Below are positions 1 through 8,787 of a DNA stretch of 64,000 nt, one piece after another. Location of the stretch: contig LJCV01000242.1 of NCBI GenBank assembly GCA_001298575.1, positions 22,873-86,872 on the forward strand, read 5' to 3'. The translations under genes and the position numbers were made by a program. The DNA is from Actinobacteria bacterium OK074. Lineage in GTDB: Bacteria > Actinomycetota > Actinomycetes > Streptomycetales > Streptomycetaceae. The stretch's first letter is position 1. Each line of letters begins with the position of its first letter. Under the pieces are notes generated by a model, which saw only the letters and a program-made list of their open reading frames with translations, made no database searches and was not told the DNA's origin.

Positions 1-75
1 CTCGGCCGCTCCCCCCTCAGCCGCTCTCTCCTCAGCCACTCCCTCCTCCCCACCCTGACCCCGCCCGACTGGCTG

Positions 76-1995
76 ATGCGGAACCTCCGCCCCGACCGGA
101 CCCCCGTCAACCGCCCCGCCGTGGCCCGTGCCGCCGTGGCGATGGCGCTCCCCCTGGCCGTCGGCCTGGCCACCGGGCACACCGCGTACGGCGCCCTCGC
201 CGCGATGGGGGCCATGTTCGGCGTGATCGGGGACACGGCGGACGCGTACCGGCTGCGGATCCTGAACATCGCGGTGCCGCAGCTGTTCGGCGCGGTCGGC
301 GTGACGCTGGGCGCGCTGGCGTACGGGCACGGCTGGCGGACGGTGGCCGCGATCACGGCGGTCGCGCTGGTCTCGGGGATGATCTCGTCGATCGGCGCGG
401 TGGCGTCGACGTCGGGGCTGATGCTGCTGCTGAACTCGGTGATCGGCGCGGGTCTGCCGCTGCCGGGCGCGTGGTGGCTGGCGCCGGCGCTGATGTCGGG
501 CGGCGGCCTGCTGGTCCTGGTCCTGGCGCTGCTGGCCTGGCCCCTGCGCTCGGGCGTGCCGGAACGTACGGCGGTGGCGACGGCGTACCGAGCGGTCGCC
601 GGCCTCCTCACCGCGAGCGGCACGGACGGCTACGGCGACGCCCGCCACGCCGTGACCCGGGCCCTGGACCAGGCGTACGACGTCGTCCTCGCTCGCCGGG
701 CCATGCACCACGGCCGCAGTCCGGACCTGGTCCGCCTGCTGGCCCAGCTGAACGCGCTGATCCCGGTGGTGGAGGCGGCCCCGGCGGCCCACCACCACGG
801 CAAGCCGCTGCCGGACGCGGTCCCCACCGCCGTACGCCATCTCGCGGACGCGGTGGAGACGGGGTACGCGGGCCCGGTCGGCGTCCAACTGCCGCCCGCG
901 CGAACGGAGTCGGGCCGCGCGGTGGCACAGGCGGTGCACTATGCGGCGGCGGTGGTGACGTCTGACGCAGGCGATCCGGGCGAGTTGCGGCGGGCGGCCG
1001 AGGACCGGCTCGGCCGCCCGGCGGCCCTCCGCACCCGGGCGGCTCGCGCCACCCGCGGCGCCCTGCTCTCCACCGGCTCCTGGCGCTACGGCCTGCGCCT
1101 GGCGCTCTGCATCGGCCTGGGCCAGGCCCTGGTGTCGCTGATCTCGGTCCCCCGCTCGTACTGGGTCGCGGTGACGATCACCTTCGTCATGAAGCCGGAC
1201 TTCGGCTCGGTGTTCGGCCGGGCGCTGCTGCGGGCGGTGGGCACGGTGGTGGGCCTGGTGGTGGCGGCGGTGGCACTGTCGCTGATCCCGCGTGGCTGGG
1301 CGGACGTGGCGGTCCTGCTCGTCCTGGCCCCGCTGATCCCGGCGTTGACCCCGCGCGGCTACGGCTACCAGACCGCCGCGATCACCCCGGTGATCCTGCT
1401 CCTCTCCGACGTCCTCAACCACGAGGGCACGGCACTGCTGGTCCCGCGCCTGGTGGACTCGCTCCTGGGCTGCGGCATCGCGATCGTCGCGGGGTACCTC
1501 CTGTGGCCGGAGAGCTGGCACGCGCGCGTGGGCCTACGTCTGGCCGACACGGTCGCGGACACGGCGGGCTACGTGGAGTGCGCCTTCGTAGCGACCTCCG
1601 AACCCGCCGCCCGCGCCGCCCCGCGCCGCCGCCTCTACCGCGACCTGGCCGAAATCCGCACGGAGTTCCAACGCGCCCTGACCGAACCCCCGCCCACCGG
1701 CCGCCGGGCGGCTGCCTGGTGGCCGCTGGTGGTGGCGGTGGAACGCATCGTGGACGCGACGACGGCGGCGAGGGTGCGCGTCAAACAGGGCGCCCCTTCC
1801 CCGTCCCCCACGGAGGTCACCGAAGTGGCCGTACACCTACGGGAGTTGGCACAGGGCCTGCGCGAGACGAAGAACCTCTACGCGGTCCGCACGGACGACC
1901 TGACGGGCCCTGCGGACAGCGTCCTGGAGCCACTCCGCCAGGAGGTCACGGCGGCTCGGGCGATCACGTCGCCGCAGGCTGGTTTGATCGCCTGA
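76..1995 (+). CDS. FUSC-family inner-membrane protein, possibly 5'-incomplete
   Basis: This protein of at least 639 aa has the two-block layout of the FUSC (fusaric acid resistance/aromatic acid exporter-like) family. A first group of hydrophobic segments lies at about residues 15-160, a soluble helical region at about 160-340, a second hydrophobic group at about 345-480, and a soluble C-terminal domain follows. Family members are membrane proteins linked to export of aromatic acids or other small compounds; no substrate can be read here. The frame stays open to the left edge of the window, and the residues just before the first ATG (DWLMRNLRPD) look like normal protein. The true start may therefore lie outside the window. 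The family call is firm, the start is not. Confidence 0.8.
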   Translation: MRNLRPDRTPVNRPAVARAAVAMALPLAVGLATGHTAYGALAAMGAMFGVIGDTADAYRLRILNIAVPQLFGAVGVTLGALAYGHGWRTVAAITAVALVSGMISSIGAVASTSGLMLLLNSVIGAGLPLPGAWWLAPALMSGGGLLVLVLALLAWPLRSGVPERTAVATAYRAVAGLLTASGTDGYGDARHAVTRALDQAYDVVLARRAMHHGRSPDLVRLLAQLNALIPVVEAAPAAHHHGKPLPDAVPTAVRHLADAVETGYAGPVGVQLPPARTESGRAVAQAVHYAAAVVTSDAGDPGELRRAAEDRLGRPAALRTRAARATRGALLSTGSWRYGLRLALCIGLGQALVSLISVPRSYWVAVTITFVMKPDFGSVFGRALLRAVGTVVGLVVAAVALSLIPRGWADVAVLLVLAPLIPALTPRGYGYQTAAITPVILLLSDVLNHEGTALLVPRLVDSLLGCGIAIVAGYLLWPESWHARVGLRLADTVADTAGYVECAFVATSEPAARAAPRRRLYRDLAEIRTEFQRALTEPPPTGRRAAAWWPLVVAVERIVDATTAARVRVKQGAPSPSPTEVTEVAVHLRELAQGLRETKNLYAVRTDDLTGPADSVLEPLRQEVTAARAITSPQAGLIA

Positions 1996-2133
1996 TCGGT
2001 TGACCGGCTGCCCAAACAGGGCATGACCCGGCACACCCTTGCATGCGGACTGGGACCAGTAAGGGGAACGTCCGTACTGGAACCGCCCGCCCATCCGACT
2101 CGGGGGTGTCGGACGGGTGGACGGGGCTTCGGG

Positions 2134-2676
2134 TTAGCGAAGGGCGGAGAGTACCCGGTTTCGCAAGCGCTCGTCCGTGAGGGTGCCCGGGCTCCGCCAC
2201 ACGAACCCGCTTACCTCCTCTTCCTGCAACTCGACTTCCACGGGCCCGGTCGTACCGAACAGGTACCGCACGTCCGCGTGCTGGTGCGCAGGCTCGCCCT
2301 TGCTCTCGCTCGCCGGGATCTCGTGCACGTCGATGTGCACCGGTCCAGGCAGAAGGGGGCCAATGCTGGACCGAATGCCGGTTTCTTCGCTGAGTTCGCG
2401 GAGCGCGGCACCCAACAGGTTCGCATCCTCGGGTTCGAGGTGTCCGCCGGGAGTGAGGTACTTGTTCAAGCCCTTGTGGTGGATGAACAGCACTTCCCCG
2501 TTGTCGTTGACGAGCACGGCCCCCGCGGTGACGTGTACGGGCTCAGTCTTGCGGCTGGTCAAGTCGGCTTCCTTGCCCAGCGCTTCCAGCACGACGGACA
2601 GCGCGGCTTTCTCGTCGGGGTGCGCGTCGGCGTACTCCGTGAACGTCTCTCGGATGTGGTCGGGCGTGATGGGCAT
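2134..2676 (-). CDS. Nudix hydrolase
   Basis: A 180-aa protein with a Nudix box at about residues 90-115 (GGHLEPEDANLLGAALRELS, then EETGI), the signature of enzymes that hydrolyse nucleoside diphosphates linked to another group. I chose the ATG at 2676 because an AGGTGATC ribosome site precedes it, while the frame farther upstream overlaps the neighbouring gene. The gene lies 7 bp downstream of the adenosylhomocysteinase-like gene on the same strand, so the two are very likely co-transcribed. Their substrates may be connected, for example a nucleotide-derived metabolite, but this is inference. Confidence 0.85.
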   Translation of the reverse strand: MPITPDHIRETFTEYADAHPDEKAALSVVLEALGKEADLTSRKTEPVHVTAGAVLVNDNGEVLFIHHKGLNKYLTPGGHLEPEDANLLGAALRELSEETGIRSSIGPLLPGPVHIDVHEIPASESKGEPAHQHADVRYLFGTTGPVEVELQEEEVSGFVWRSPGTLTDERLRNRVLSALR

Positions 2677-2683
2677 GGAGTGA

Positions 2684-3805
2684 TCACCTGTTGTAGTAGT
2701 TGAGCCAGGTACGGGCGATGGTGCTTCGGTCGTCCGCCGATATCTCGTGTACGGCGGGGGCAAGGTCTCCGCGGGCAAGCGCATGGACACCCGCGATGAT
2801 CTCGGCTTGCACAAGGAAGATGAACGGTCCAACGCTCGCGCCGTGAATGAAATTGACCGCCTCCCCTCCATTGAGCAGGTAGAAGTAGTGCCCGGTCGTC
2901 TCGAACCGGGTCACGTGCTCGTGAGCGGTGTTCCTGGTGTAGCCGTCCGGAAGTCCAGCAAGCTCCAACTCGTCTTCCGAACTGGTCACCGTGGCGACGT
3001 ACGCCCCGTTCTTAAGCTGCGGGAAGTCCTCGCCCCGCAGAGCGAGTGAGCCCGTGGCGCAGAGCACCAGCCCCGCCGTGTTCAACGATGCTTCACGGTT
3101 CCGCGCTACATCGAACCCTTGCGAGAGTGCTTGCGCGCGCCGTACGGGGTCGATGTCGTACACCGTGACGTGCACCCCCTTGGCGTGCAGGAGGCGCGCG
3201 ATGCTGGACCCGAGCTTGCCGAAACCGATCACCAGGGCGGGGCGACCGTGCAAAATGTCGCCCCGCCCTCGCAACAGGGCTTCGGTCGAGAACACCACGC
3301 TCTGACCGACCAGGAAGTCTTCCGGGTCCTTGAGCGGACTCCGTGCGACGGAGACCACGGGGCACGGCAGCTTTTCCCGTTCGGCGTAGCGCTTGTGCCC
3401 GTTCTCGGTGTCCTCCACCACGCCGAGAATCCGCCCCGAGAACCGTTCGCAGAGCGAGTCCAGCACGGGGGCGAAGTACCCGCCCACGTCCAGCAGGACG
3501 ACCGATTCGCCGGCCGCCCTGGTCTCCAGGTAGGCAACGGCCCGGTCGGAGTCGGCGAACAGTTCACGGGACAGTTCGTCCACGGCAAAGCCGGATTCGA
3601 CTTCCCGCCGAGCGGCAGCCGTGACGGACTTGGGCTTGGGCAGCACGGCCCGGAGTTCCGAGACCGTACCGACCGCGCGCACGAAAGCGGGACGCTCGGG
3701 CAACAGGTGGGTCACCAGGAGCGAGGACGGACGTTCCGTCGGGGCGAACAGTTCGGCGATCTTCCGCCAATACGTCTCCAGCCGTGCACGTTCCGAGGTT
3801 TCCAC
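2684..3805 (-). CDS. Adenosylhomocysteinase-like NAD-binding protein
   Basis: A 373-aa protein whose C-terminal half carries a Rossmann fold (VIGFGKLGSSIARLLHAKGV at about 190-210, acidic YDIDP after the next strand). The overall order resembles S-adenosylhomocysteine hydrolase: an N-terminal catalytic region, a dinucleotide domain and C-terminal TWLNYYNR. It is clearly shorter than the usual adenosylhomocysteinase (more than 400 aa), and I cannot match the conserved substrate-binding motifs, so it may act on another adenosyl or nucleoside compound. The start is GTG at 3805, preceded by GAGAGGGTGACCC. It forms a two-gene unit with the Nudix gene. A general NAD(P)-dependent oxidoreductase or ornithine cyclodeaminase-like role is the alternative. 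Confidence 0.65.
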   Translation of the reverse strand: METSERARLETYWRKIAELFAPTERPSSLLVTHLLPERPAFVRAVGTVSELRAVLPKPKSVTAAARREVESGFAVDELSRELFADSDRAVAYLETRAAGESVVLLDVGGYFAPVLDSLCERFSGRILGVVEDTENGHKRYAEREKLPCPVVSVARSPLKDPEDFLVGQSVVFSTEALLRGRGDILHGRPALVIGFGKLGSSIARLLHAKGVHVTVYDIDPVRRAQALSQGFDVARNREASLNTAGLVLCATGSLALRGEDFPQLKNGAYVATVTSSEDELELAGLPDGYTRNTAHEHVTRFETTGHYFYLLNGGEAVNFIHGASVGPFIFLVQAEIIAGVHALARGDLAPAVHEISADDRSTIARTWLNYYNR

Positions 3806-3932
3806 GGGTCACCCTCTCTTGTCTTGTTTCGTGACGGTCGATCGGGCCGTCCGACTGCCACCGTCCCCAGACGGGGGCAGCCGGACGGGGGCTGGTGGGT
3901 AGTCGCCGTGATCGCGTCGTACTCGAGGTTCG

Positions 3933-4292
3933 TCATGCTCGAGGTCCGTCATGGCCCATGAGCACGGGGCGGGTGATCGGCGAACAGCGTGCACGGCTCT
4001 GCGGCAGCACTGGGCAGCCTGTTGGACTCGGGGCGGCCGACGAGAACCCGGACCGTCCACGGCGCGCGGTCATCGGTCCAGCACGTCCGGCATGTCCAGA
4101 CCTCTCCAGCGTCCGGTGGGTCCAACTGCCGTATGTCCGAGTGGTGTTCGGGCCCGCGATGCTCGGCGAGCCGAAGGAAAGGCCGACGATGAGGGTGGCC
4201 AGAAGTACTCCCGTGGTCACGCCGGACAGGTAGGTCTCGACAAGGGCCCGGCGGAGAACGGTGCGGGAACCGGCAGTACAGGGACGGCTCAC
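3933..4292 (-). CDS. Small membrane protein, third gene of a coupled trio
   Basis: This 119-aa frame begins at a GTG overlapping the stop of the Cys-rich gene (GTGA). It encodes a hydrophilic N-terminus, one hydrophobic segment (LSGVTTGVLLATLIVGLSFG at about residues 23-42) and a basic, Pro/Ser-rich tail. The start-stop overlap and the clear membrane segment argue that it is a real gene. The poorly structured tail is a reason for caution, and another frame is also open here. No function is recognised; its place suggests a membrane partner for the ATP-binding protein at the head of the unit. Confidence 0.45.
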   Translation of the reverse strand: MSRPCTAGSRTVLRRALVETYLSGVTTGVLLATLIVGLSFGSPSIAGPNTTRTYGSWTHRTLERSGHAGRAGPMTARRGRSGFSSAAPSPTGCPVLPQSRARCSPITRPVLMGHDGPRA

Positions 4293-4495
4293 TGCTGCCC
4301 CCTGGCGTACGGCGCGCAGGCCGGGGCACAGGCCCACAGGCGGAAGACGAACCCGCGGAATCGCACGTCGCCCAGGACGCGGCCGGAGCAACCTAAGCGC
4401 GCGCCGCACAACGCACAGTCCATGGCCATCTGCTGACGGGGGCTCAGGCAGCCGAAGACCGGCAGGGCCGGGGCCGCCGTTGTCCGGCCGGTCAC
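4289..4495 (-). CDS. Small Cys-rich protein
   Basis: A 68-aa protein with paired cysteines (CALCGARLGC in the middle and CAPAC near the C-terminus) and the string VRFRGFVFRLWAC. The cysteine spacing suggests a zinc- or iron-binding knuckle, but no named family is recognised. Its ATG overlaps the stop codon of the upstream ATP-binding gene (ATGA), and its own stop overlaps the start of the next frame, so translation of the three is probably coupled. Confidence 0.6.
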   Translation of the reverse strand: MTGRTTAAPALPVFGCLSPRQQMAMDCALCGARLGCSGRVLGDVRFRGFVFRLWACAPACAPYARGQQ

Positions 4496-4956
4496 TGCTC
4501 GGCCTTGACGAGAGGTTCACCCTCGACGAGGAGTTCGGCCCAGACCTCTTTGCCCCAGGGGCGCCTACCGCTCCCCCGCAGGTCATAGCCCCAGCGGTCG
4601 GCGACCGCGTCGATGAGGAGCAGGCCGCGGCCGGACTCGTCGTCCTTCCCGGCCGGAGGGAACGCCGGTACGCGCGAAGGGGCCCGGTCCACCACTCCGA
4701 TGCGTACGCGTGCCGGGCGCGGCCGTTGGACGAGCAGTCGGATCCAACGGCACGAGGTATGTCGTACGGCGTTCGCGACCAGTTCCGAGATGATCAACTC
4801 GGCGGGATCGACAAGGACGTTGAGGCGCCAGAGACCGAGGGCGTCACGGACGAGGCTGCGGCCTATCTCGGCCGTCTCCGGCTCGCAGGGGAAGGTCCGG
4901 CTGTAGGCAGGACGGTCGATAGGGGCGGCTTGAACTGGCGTACTGCGACTCGTCAT
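4492..4956 (-). CDS. Anti-sigma-factor-like ATP-binding protein (HATPase_c)
   Basis: A 154-aa protein with GHKL-type ATPase motifs: ISELVANAVRHT (N box) at about residues 55-66, VVDRAPSRVP (G1-like) and ESGRGLLLIDAVADRWG (G2). Small stand-alone HATPase proteins of this kind are common in Streptomyces as RsbW/SpoIIAB-like regulators. I chose the ATG at 4956; the 66 codons upstream in the frame read as non-coding and run towards the divergent promoter. It heads a three-gene overlapping unit and faces the XRE-TPR gene at 5195. Confidence 0.8.
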   Translation of the reverse strand: MTSRSTPVQAAPIDRPAYSRTFPCEPETAEIGRSLVRDALGLWRLNVLVDPAELIISELVANAVRHTSCRWIRLLVQRPRPARVRIGVVDRAPSRVPAFPPAGKDDESGRGLLLIDAVADRWGYDLRGSGRRPWGKEVWAELLVEGEPLVKAEQ

Positions 4957-5194
4957 TGGTGGAGCCCTCGTCGTTGTCTCGGCGCCCGGCTCGCCCCCTC
5001 GGGGGACTTCAGGGACGAGCCGGGCCGTCAACAGCCGCCCGTACGGGAGACGCGTCCGGCGGCCAGTAACCAGACAACTCCCGTTCGTGACAGGTTGATT
5101 AGGGTGATCGAATGGGGATCCGGCAGAACACCCTAGGGCGATTTGACCTACCATTTACCTGACAGGCGAGGAGCCGTGAAGCTACGGTGCGTGC

Positions 5195-6466
5195 ATGGAC
5201 ACCATGCGCAACACGGCTCTTGAGGCATGGATGAACGACCACGGCCACAGCTCCAACAGCCTTGCCGACGCCGTGAACGGGGCCCTTGAGCAGCTGACCG
5301 GGCGATCCGGCGGACTGGACGGTTCATCGGTCCGGGCCTGGAAAGCGGGCCGGGTCAAGTGGCCCAAGTCGGCTACCCGCAAGGCACTTGAGGACGTCAC
5401 CGGTCTACCCGCCACCGCTTTAGGGTTCGTACCACGGGGCCGACCGGCCCCGCCGCAGGAGGACCCCGCCATGAAGCGACGAACTCTCGTCGGCGGCATC
5501 GCCGCCGTCGCAGCGACCGCCGCTGCCCCCGGCACCGCAGCACCCCGCCGCATCGGCATGAGCGACGTCGACCGTCTACGGAAGCGCTTCGCCGACATCG
5601 TCGCCAGCGACCACCGCCACGGCGGACAACTCGGCATCGAGCAACGGGCCGCGGCACTTGCCGACGAGGCGCTGAACCTCCAGAACGCGGGCAGCGCCAC
5701 CACCCGCGTACGCAGCAACCTGTACGCGTGCGCAGCATCGTTCCGCTCCTCGGCAATGTGGGCGGCCATCGACGGACGCCGCTACGACGACGCCAAGGCA
5801 CACATGCGCGAGGCGCAGGCCCTCGCCGAGATGTCCGGCGACCAGGCGATCAAGTTCCGCATCTGGAGCCACGCGGGGACCATGTACCGCCACATGGACC
5901 GCCCCTCCGACGCTTTCGCCGCGAACGACGTAGCCCGCAACCTGCACATCACGCGACGCGATCCGATGTTCGCCTCTCTCGGCCTGGCCCGACAGGCGGC
6001 CATCCAGGGCACGGCACAGGACCGCACCGGCACCCGCCGCGCGATCGACCAGGCACAGGACGCCATGCTGCGCGCCGACCCCGACGCCTACCGGCCGGTG
6101 TGGATGCTCGCCTTCTACGACCAGGCCGAGTTGGACTCACTCGCGCTCGCGGCCTGCCTGTCACTCGGCGACTACCAGACGGCCGAATTCCACGCCCACC
6201 GCTGCCTGTCCGCCCGGCGCCCTCACATGCACCGATCCCTGGCCATCACCACAACCCGGCTCGCACACGCCCAACTCGCGCAGGGCGCCGCCGATGCCGC
6301 CATGGCCACCGCGATGTCCGTCCCCTCCGACGCCGCCGCCCAACACCCTCGGGTGACACACATGCTTCAGGAGTTCGGCGCTGCGCTGCGCGCCACCGCA
6401 CCCGGCAGCTCCGCCGCGCAGATCTGGACCGACCACACCCGCGACGCCTGGAGGAACACCGCATGA
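5195..6466 (+). CDS. XRE-like regulator with TPR-type helical domain
   Basis: A 423-aa protein. The N-terminal ~70 residues form a helix-turn-helix-like domain that includes GSSVRAWKAGRVKWPK. Residues ~90-115 resemble a Tat-like stretch (KRRTLVGGIAAVAATAAA), a feature often seen inside this cytoplasmic regulator family and not proof of export. The rest is an Ala-rich all-helical region consistent with tetratricopeptide repeats (for example RRYDDAKAHMREAQALAEMS). Such proteins are usual in Streptomyces accessory regions and may bind small peptides or metabolites. The stop overlaps the ATG of the acetyltransferase gene, so the two form a coupled pair. Confidence 0.75.
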   Translation: MDTMRNTALEAWMNDHGHSSNSLADAVNGALEQLTGRSGGLDGSSVRAWKAGRVKWPKSATRKALEDVTGLPATALGFVPRGRPAPPQEDPAMKRRTLVGGIAAVAATAAAPGTAAPRRIGMSDVDRLRKRFADIVASDHRHGGQLGIEQRAAALADEALNLQNAGSATTRVRSNLYACAASFRSSAMWAAIDGRRYDDAKAHMREAQALAEMSGDQAIKFRIWSHAGTMYRHMDRPSDAFAANDVARNLHITRRDPMFASLGLARQAAIQGTAQDRTGTRRAIDQAQDAMLRADPDAYRPVWMLAFYDQAELDSLALAACLSLGDYQTAEFHAHRCLSARRPHMHRSLAITTTRLAHAQLAQGAADAAMATAMSVPSDAAAQHPRVTHMLQEFGAALRATAPGSSAAQIWTDHTRDAWRNTA

Positions 6467-7002
6467 CCACGGCACCCGCCGTCGAACTCCGCACGTTCAC
6501 CACTCTCGACGCCGCCCGCAGCGATCTGCTCGACGTATACGCCGACGTACGCGCCCCCCTGCTCCACCTCCCCAACTACGCGGTCACCGCCTTCGGCGAG
6601 CGCCTGGACCGACACAACACCGAGCCAGGCTTCATCGCCGTCCTCGCCTACACGGACGGACACCCGATCGGCTACGCCTACGGCAACACCATCGAGCACG
6701 GCGACCGCTACTGGCAGCGCACCGTCCCGGCACCGACGGACGAGTACACCAGCCGTCCAGCCGTCGCCCTCAAGGAGATCGGCGTACGCACCCCATGGCG
6801 CGGCACGGGCACCGCACGACGCATCCACGACACCCTCCTCTCCGCACGGAAGGAGTCATACGTGACGCTCATGGTCAACCCGGCCGCCGGTGACGGGAAA
6901 GTCCACGCGCTCTACCGGTCGTGGGGTTACGAGGACATCGGGCAGAGCCAACCGTCACCGGCCTCACCGCGCCTCACGGTGATGATCCGCGCCATCCGCT
7001 GA
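6463..7002 (+). CDS. GNAT-family N-acetyltransferase
   Basis: A 179-aa protein with the GNAT acetyl-CoA layout: a strand-rich core, then VALKEIGVRTPWRGTGTARR (the R/Q-x-x-G-x-G/A loop that binds coenzyme A pyrophosphate, here RGTGTA) at about 103-122, and the C-terminal ALYRSWGYEDIG element. It would transfer an acyl group from acyl-CoA to an amine; the acceptor is unknown. The ATG at 6463 overlaps the stop of the regulator, so regulator and enzyme are translated together. Confidence 0.85.
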   Translation: MTTAPAVELRTFTTLDAARSDLLDVYADVRAPLLHLPNYAVTAFGERLDRHNTEPGFIAVLAYTDGHPIGYAYGNTIEHGDRYWQRTVPAPTDEYTSRPAVALKEIGVRTPWRGTGTARRIHDTLLSARKESYVTLMVNPAAGDGKVHALYRSWGYEDIGQSQPSPASPRLTVMIRAIR

Positions 7003-7004
7003 CC

Positions 7005-7148
7005 ATCAACACCCTCTACGACGAGGACGCAGCCGACGTGGAGACGTACACGACGTTGTTCCGGCGCCTCAACATGGCCGCGGCCAACGTCAGCAAGTCT
7101 CGGGCGCTCATCCAGGACGCCCTTCACGAAATGGAACAGGGCCGATGA
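7005..7148 (+). pseudogene. C-terminal remnant of an Scr1-type (DUF5753) XRE regulator
   Basis: The frame reads NTLYDEDAADVETYTTLFRR followed by LNMAAANVSKSRALIQDALHEME. This matches the usual last ~45 residues of Scr1-family helix-turn-helix proteins, where a D-x-x-DV-x-x-Y-x-x-LFRRL motif precedes the C-terminus. No helix-turn-helix or central domain is found upstream; that space is taken by the acetyltransferase. The stop still overlaps the start of the DUF397 gene (ATGA), as in intact Scr1-DUF397 pairs, so this is the 3' scar of a deleted regulator. Confidence 0.75.
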
Positions 7149-7363
7149 AGCCGAACACCCACCCCGCCCCGGTCCTGCTGGAGTGGCGGAAGTCGTCGTA
7201 CTCCGGAAACAACGGTGACTGCGTCGAGGTCGCCGTGCTGCCCGGCGGTGGCCGAGGGCTGCGCGACAGCAAAAACCCCTCGGGCCCGATACTCACCTTC
7301 CCCGCCCCGGAGTTCACCGCGTTCCTCGCGGCTGCCCGGGTCGGTGGAATCGGCGAGGCGTAA
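7145..7363 (+). CDS. DUF397 domain protein
   Basis: A complete 72-aa DUF397 protein: WRKSSYSGNNGDCVEVAV, then GRGLRDSKNPSGPILTF and a C-terminal FTAFLAAARVGG. In Streptomyces these small proteins are encoded next to Scr1-type XRE regulators and are thought to act with them (BldB/AbaA-like or toxin-antitoxin-like roles). Its partner is represented only by the remnant just upstream. The second half of the gene is repeated nearly exactly 7.4 kb away. Confidence 0.9.
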   Translation: MKPNTHPAPVLLEWRKSSYSGNNGDCVEVAVLPGGGRGLRDSKNPSGPILTFPAPEFTAFLAAARVGGIGEA

Positions 7364-7386
7364 CCGTACGGTCCGCGGGACCAGAG
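7246..7386 (+). repeat. Left copy of a 141-bp direct repeat (DUF397 3' end)
   Basis: This segment covers the last two thirds of the DUF397 gene and 23 bp after its stop. It aligns without gaps to 14613-14753, with about 8 mismatches in 141 positions by eye. The two copies are in the same orientation and bracket 7.2 kb of accessory genes, as expected from recombination or duplicate insertion at DUF397 sequences. Confidence 0.9.
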
Positions 7387-7405
7387 CGAAATCCGTGATT
7401 GCGGT

Positions 7406-8725
7406 TCAGCGGCGGCCGAGGGCTCGGACGGTCCATCCGGCTTCGCGCCAGGTGTCGGCGTTGAGGGTGCCGCGGCCGTCGATGACCATGGTCTGGGCGG
7501 GCCGGTGGGCGAGACGGTGTGGGTCGATGTGCCCGAACTCGGCCCACTCGGTCAGGTGCAGCAGCAGGTCGGCGTCCTGGACGGCGGCGATCGGGTCCTC
7601 GATGAAGTCGAGTTCGGGGTGGAGTTTGCGGGCGTTGTCGAGGGCCTTGGGGTCGGTGACGGTGACGGTGGCGCCGAGTTCGTGGAGTTTCTGGGCGACG
7701 GCGAGGGCCGGGGAGTCGCGGATGTCGTCGGTGTTGGGTTTGAAGGCGGCGCCCCAGACCGTGATGCGCTTGCCTGCGAGGTCGCCGTCGAACTGTTCAC
7801 GGGCGAGGTCAACGAGGGCGTCGCGGCGGCGGGTGTTGACCGCGTCGGCTTCGCGGAGGATGCCGGTGGCCGCTTCGGCGCCGAGCTGTCCGGCGCGGGC
7901 GGTGAAGCCGCGGAGGTCCTTGGGGAGGCAGCCGCCGCCGAAGCCGAGGCCGGGCCGCATGCCGCGCCGGCCGATGCGGGCATCGTGGCCGAGGATCTCG
8001 GCGAGCTGGTGGACATCGGCGTCCGACTTCTCGCAGATCTCGGCCATCGCGTTGATGAACGAGATCTTCGTGGCGAGGAAGGAGTTCGCGGCGCCCTTGG
8101 CGAGTTCGGCGGTCGCCCAGTCGGTGACGATCGTCGGCGCCCCGGCGTCGATGATCTTCTCGAAGCACTGCCGGAGCATGGTCTCGGCCCAGGTGTGCTC
8201 TTCCTGGAAGCCGAGGACGAGCCGGTCGGGGCGGAGGGTGTCCTCGATGGCGAACGATTCCCGCAGGAACTCGGGGTTCCAGGCGACCTCGACCTGGTCG
8301 CCGGCCGGGGCGAACTCGTGCAGCAGGTCGCGGACGCGGGGTGCGGTGCCGACCGGGACGGTCGACTTGACCGCGACGACCGCCGGGCCAGTCAGGCGGG
8401 GTGCGAGCTGGCGGACGGCGGAGTAGAGGTGGGTGAGGTCGTAGGTGTCCTCGCCGGGGGTCTGCGGGGTGCCGACGCCGATGAAGTGCAGGTCGGCGAA
8501 GTGGGCGGCCTCCGCGTAGGAGGCGGTGAACTTCAGCTTCCCGCTCTGGGTGTGTTTGGTCAGCAGCTGGTCGAGGTCGCGCTCGAAGAATGGGGCTTTG
8601 CCGGAGTTGAGGACGTGGACCTTGTCCATGTCGGAGTCCATGCCGAGGACTTCGTGGCCGAGTTCGGCCATGCAGGCCGCGTGAGTGGCGCCGAGGTAGC
8701 CGCAGCCGACGACGGTGAGCTTCAT
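7406..8725 (-). CDS. UDP-glucose 6-dehydrogenase family protein
   Basis: A 439-aa protein with an N-terminal Rossmann motif (VVGCGYLGATHAA), the family pattern NPEFLRE at about residues 150-156, the catalytic cysteine in GFGGGCLPKD at about 263-272, and the C-terminal UDP-binding part (WGAAFKPNTDDIRDSPAL). These enzymes oxidise nucleotide-sugar C6 to a carboxylate with NAD; UDP-glucose is the usual substrate, with related UDP-sugars possible. It is the last gene of a minus-strand run with the Nudix and asparagine-synthetase-like genes, suggesting modification of a sugar acid. The start ATG at 8725 is well placed for the Rossmann strand. Confidence 0.88.
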   Translation of the reverse strand: MKLTVVGCGYLGATHAACMAELGHEVLGMDSDMDKVHVLNSGKAPFFERDLDQLLTKHTQSGKLKFTASYAEAAHFADLHFIGVGTPQTPGEDTYDLTHLYSAVRQLAPRLTGPAVVAVKSTVPVGTAPRVRDLLHEFAPAGDQVEVAWNPEFLRESFAIEDTLRPDRLVLGFQEEHTWAETMLRQCFEKIIDAGAPTIVTDWATAELAKGAANSFLATKISFINAMAEICEKSDADVHQLAEILGHDARIGRRGMRPGLGFGGGCLPKDLRGFTARAGQLGAEAATGILREADAVNTRRRDALVDLAREQFDGDLAGKRITVWGAAFKPNTDDIRDSPALAVAQKLHELGATVTVTDPKALDNARKLHPELDFIEDPIAAVQDADLLLHLTEWAEFGHIDPHRLAHRPAQTMVIDGRGTLNADTWREAGWTVRALGRR

Positions 8726-8787
8726 GACGGGGGTGTCCTTCCAGGGGTGGGGCCCGCCGCCCGGCGGCCCCGTTCCCGGGGACGGGT

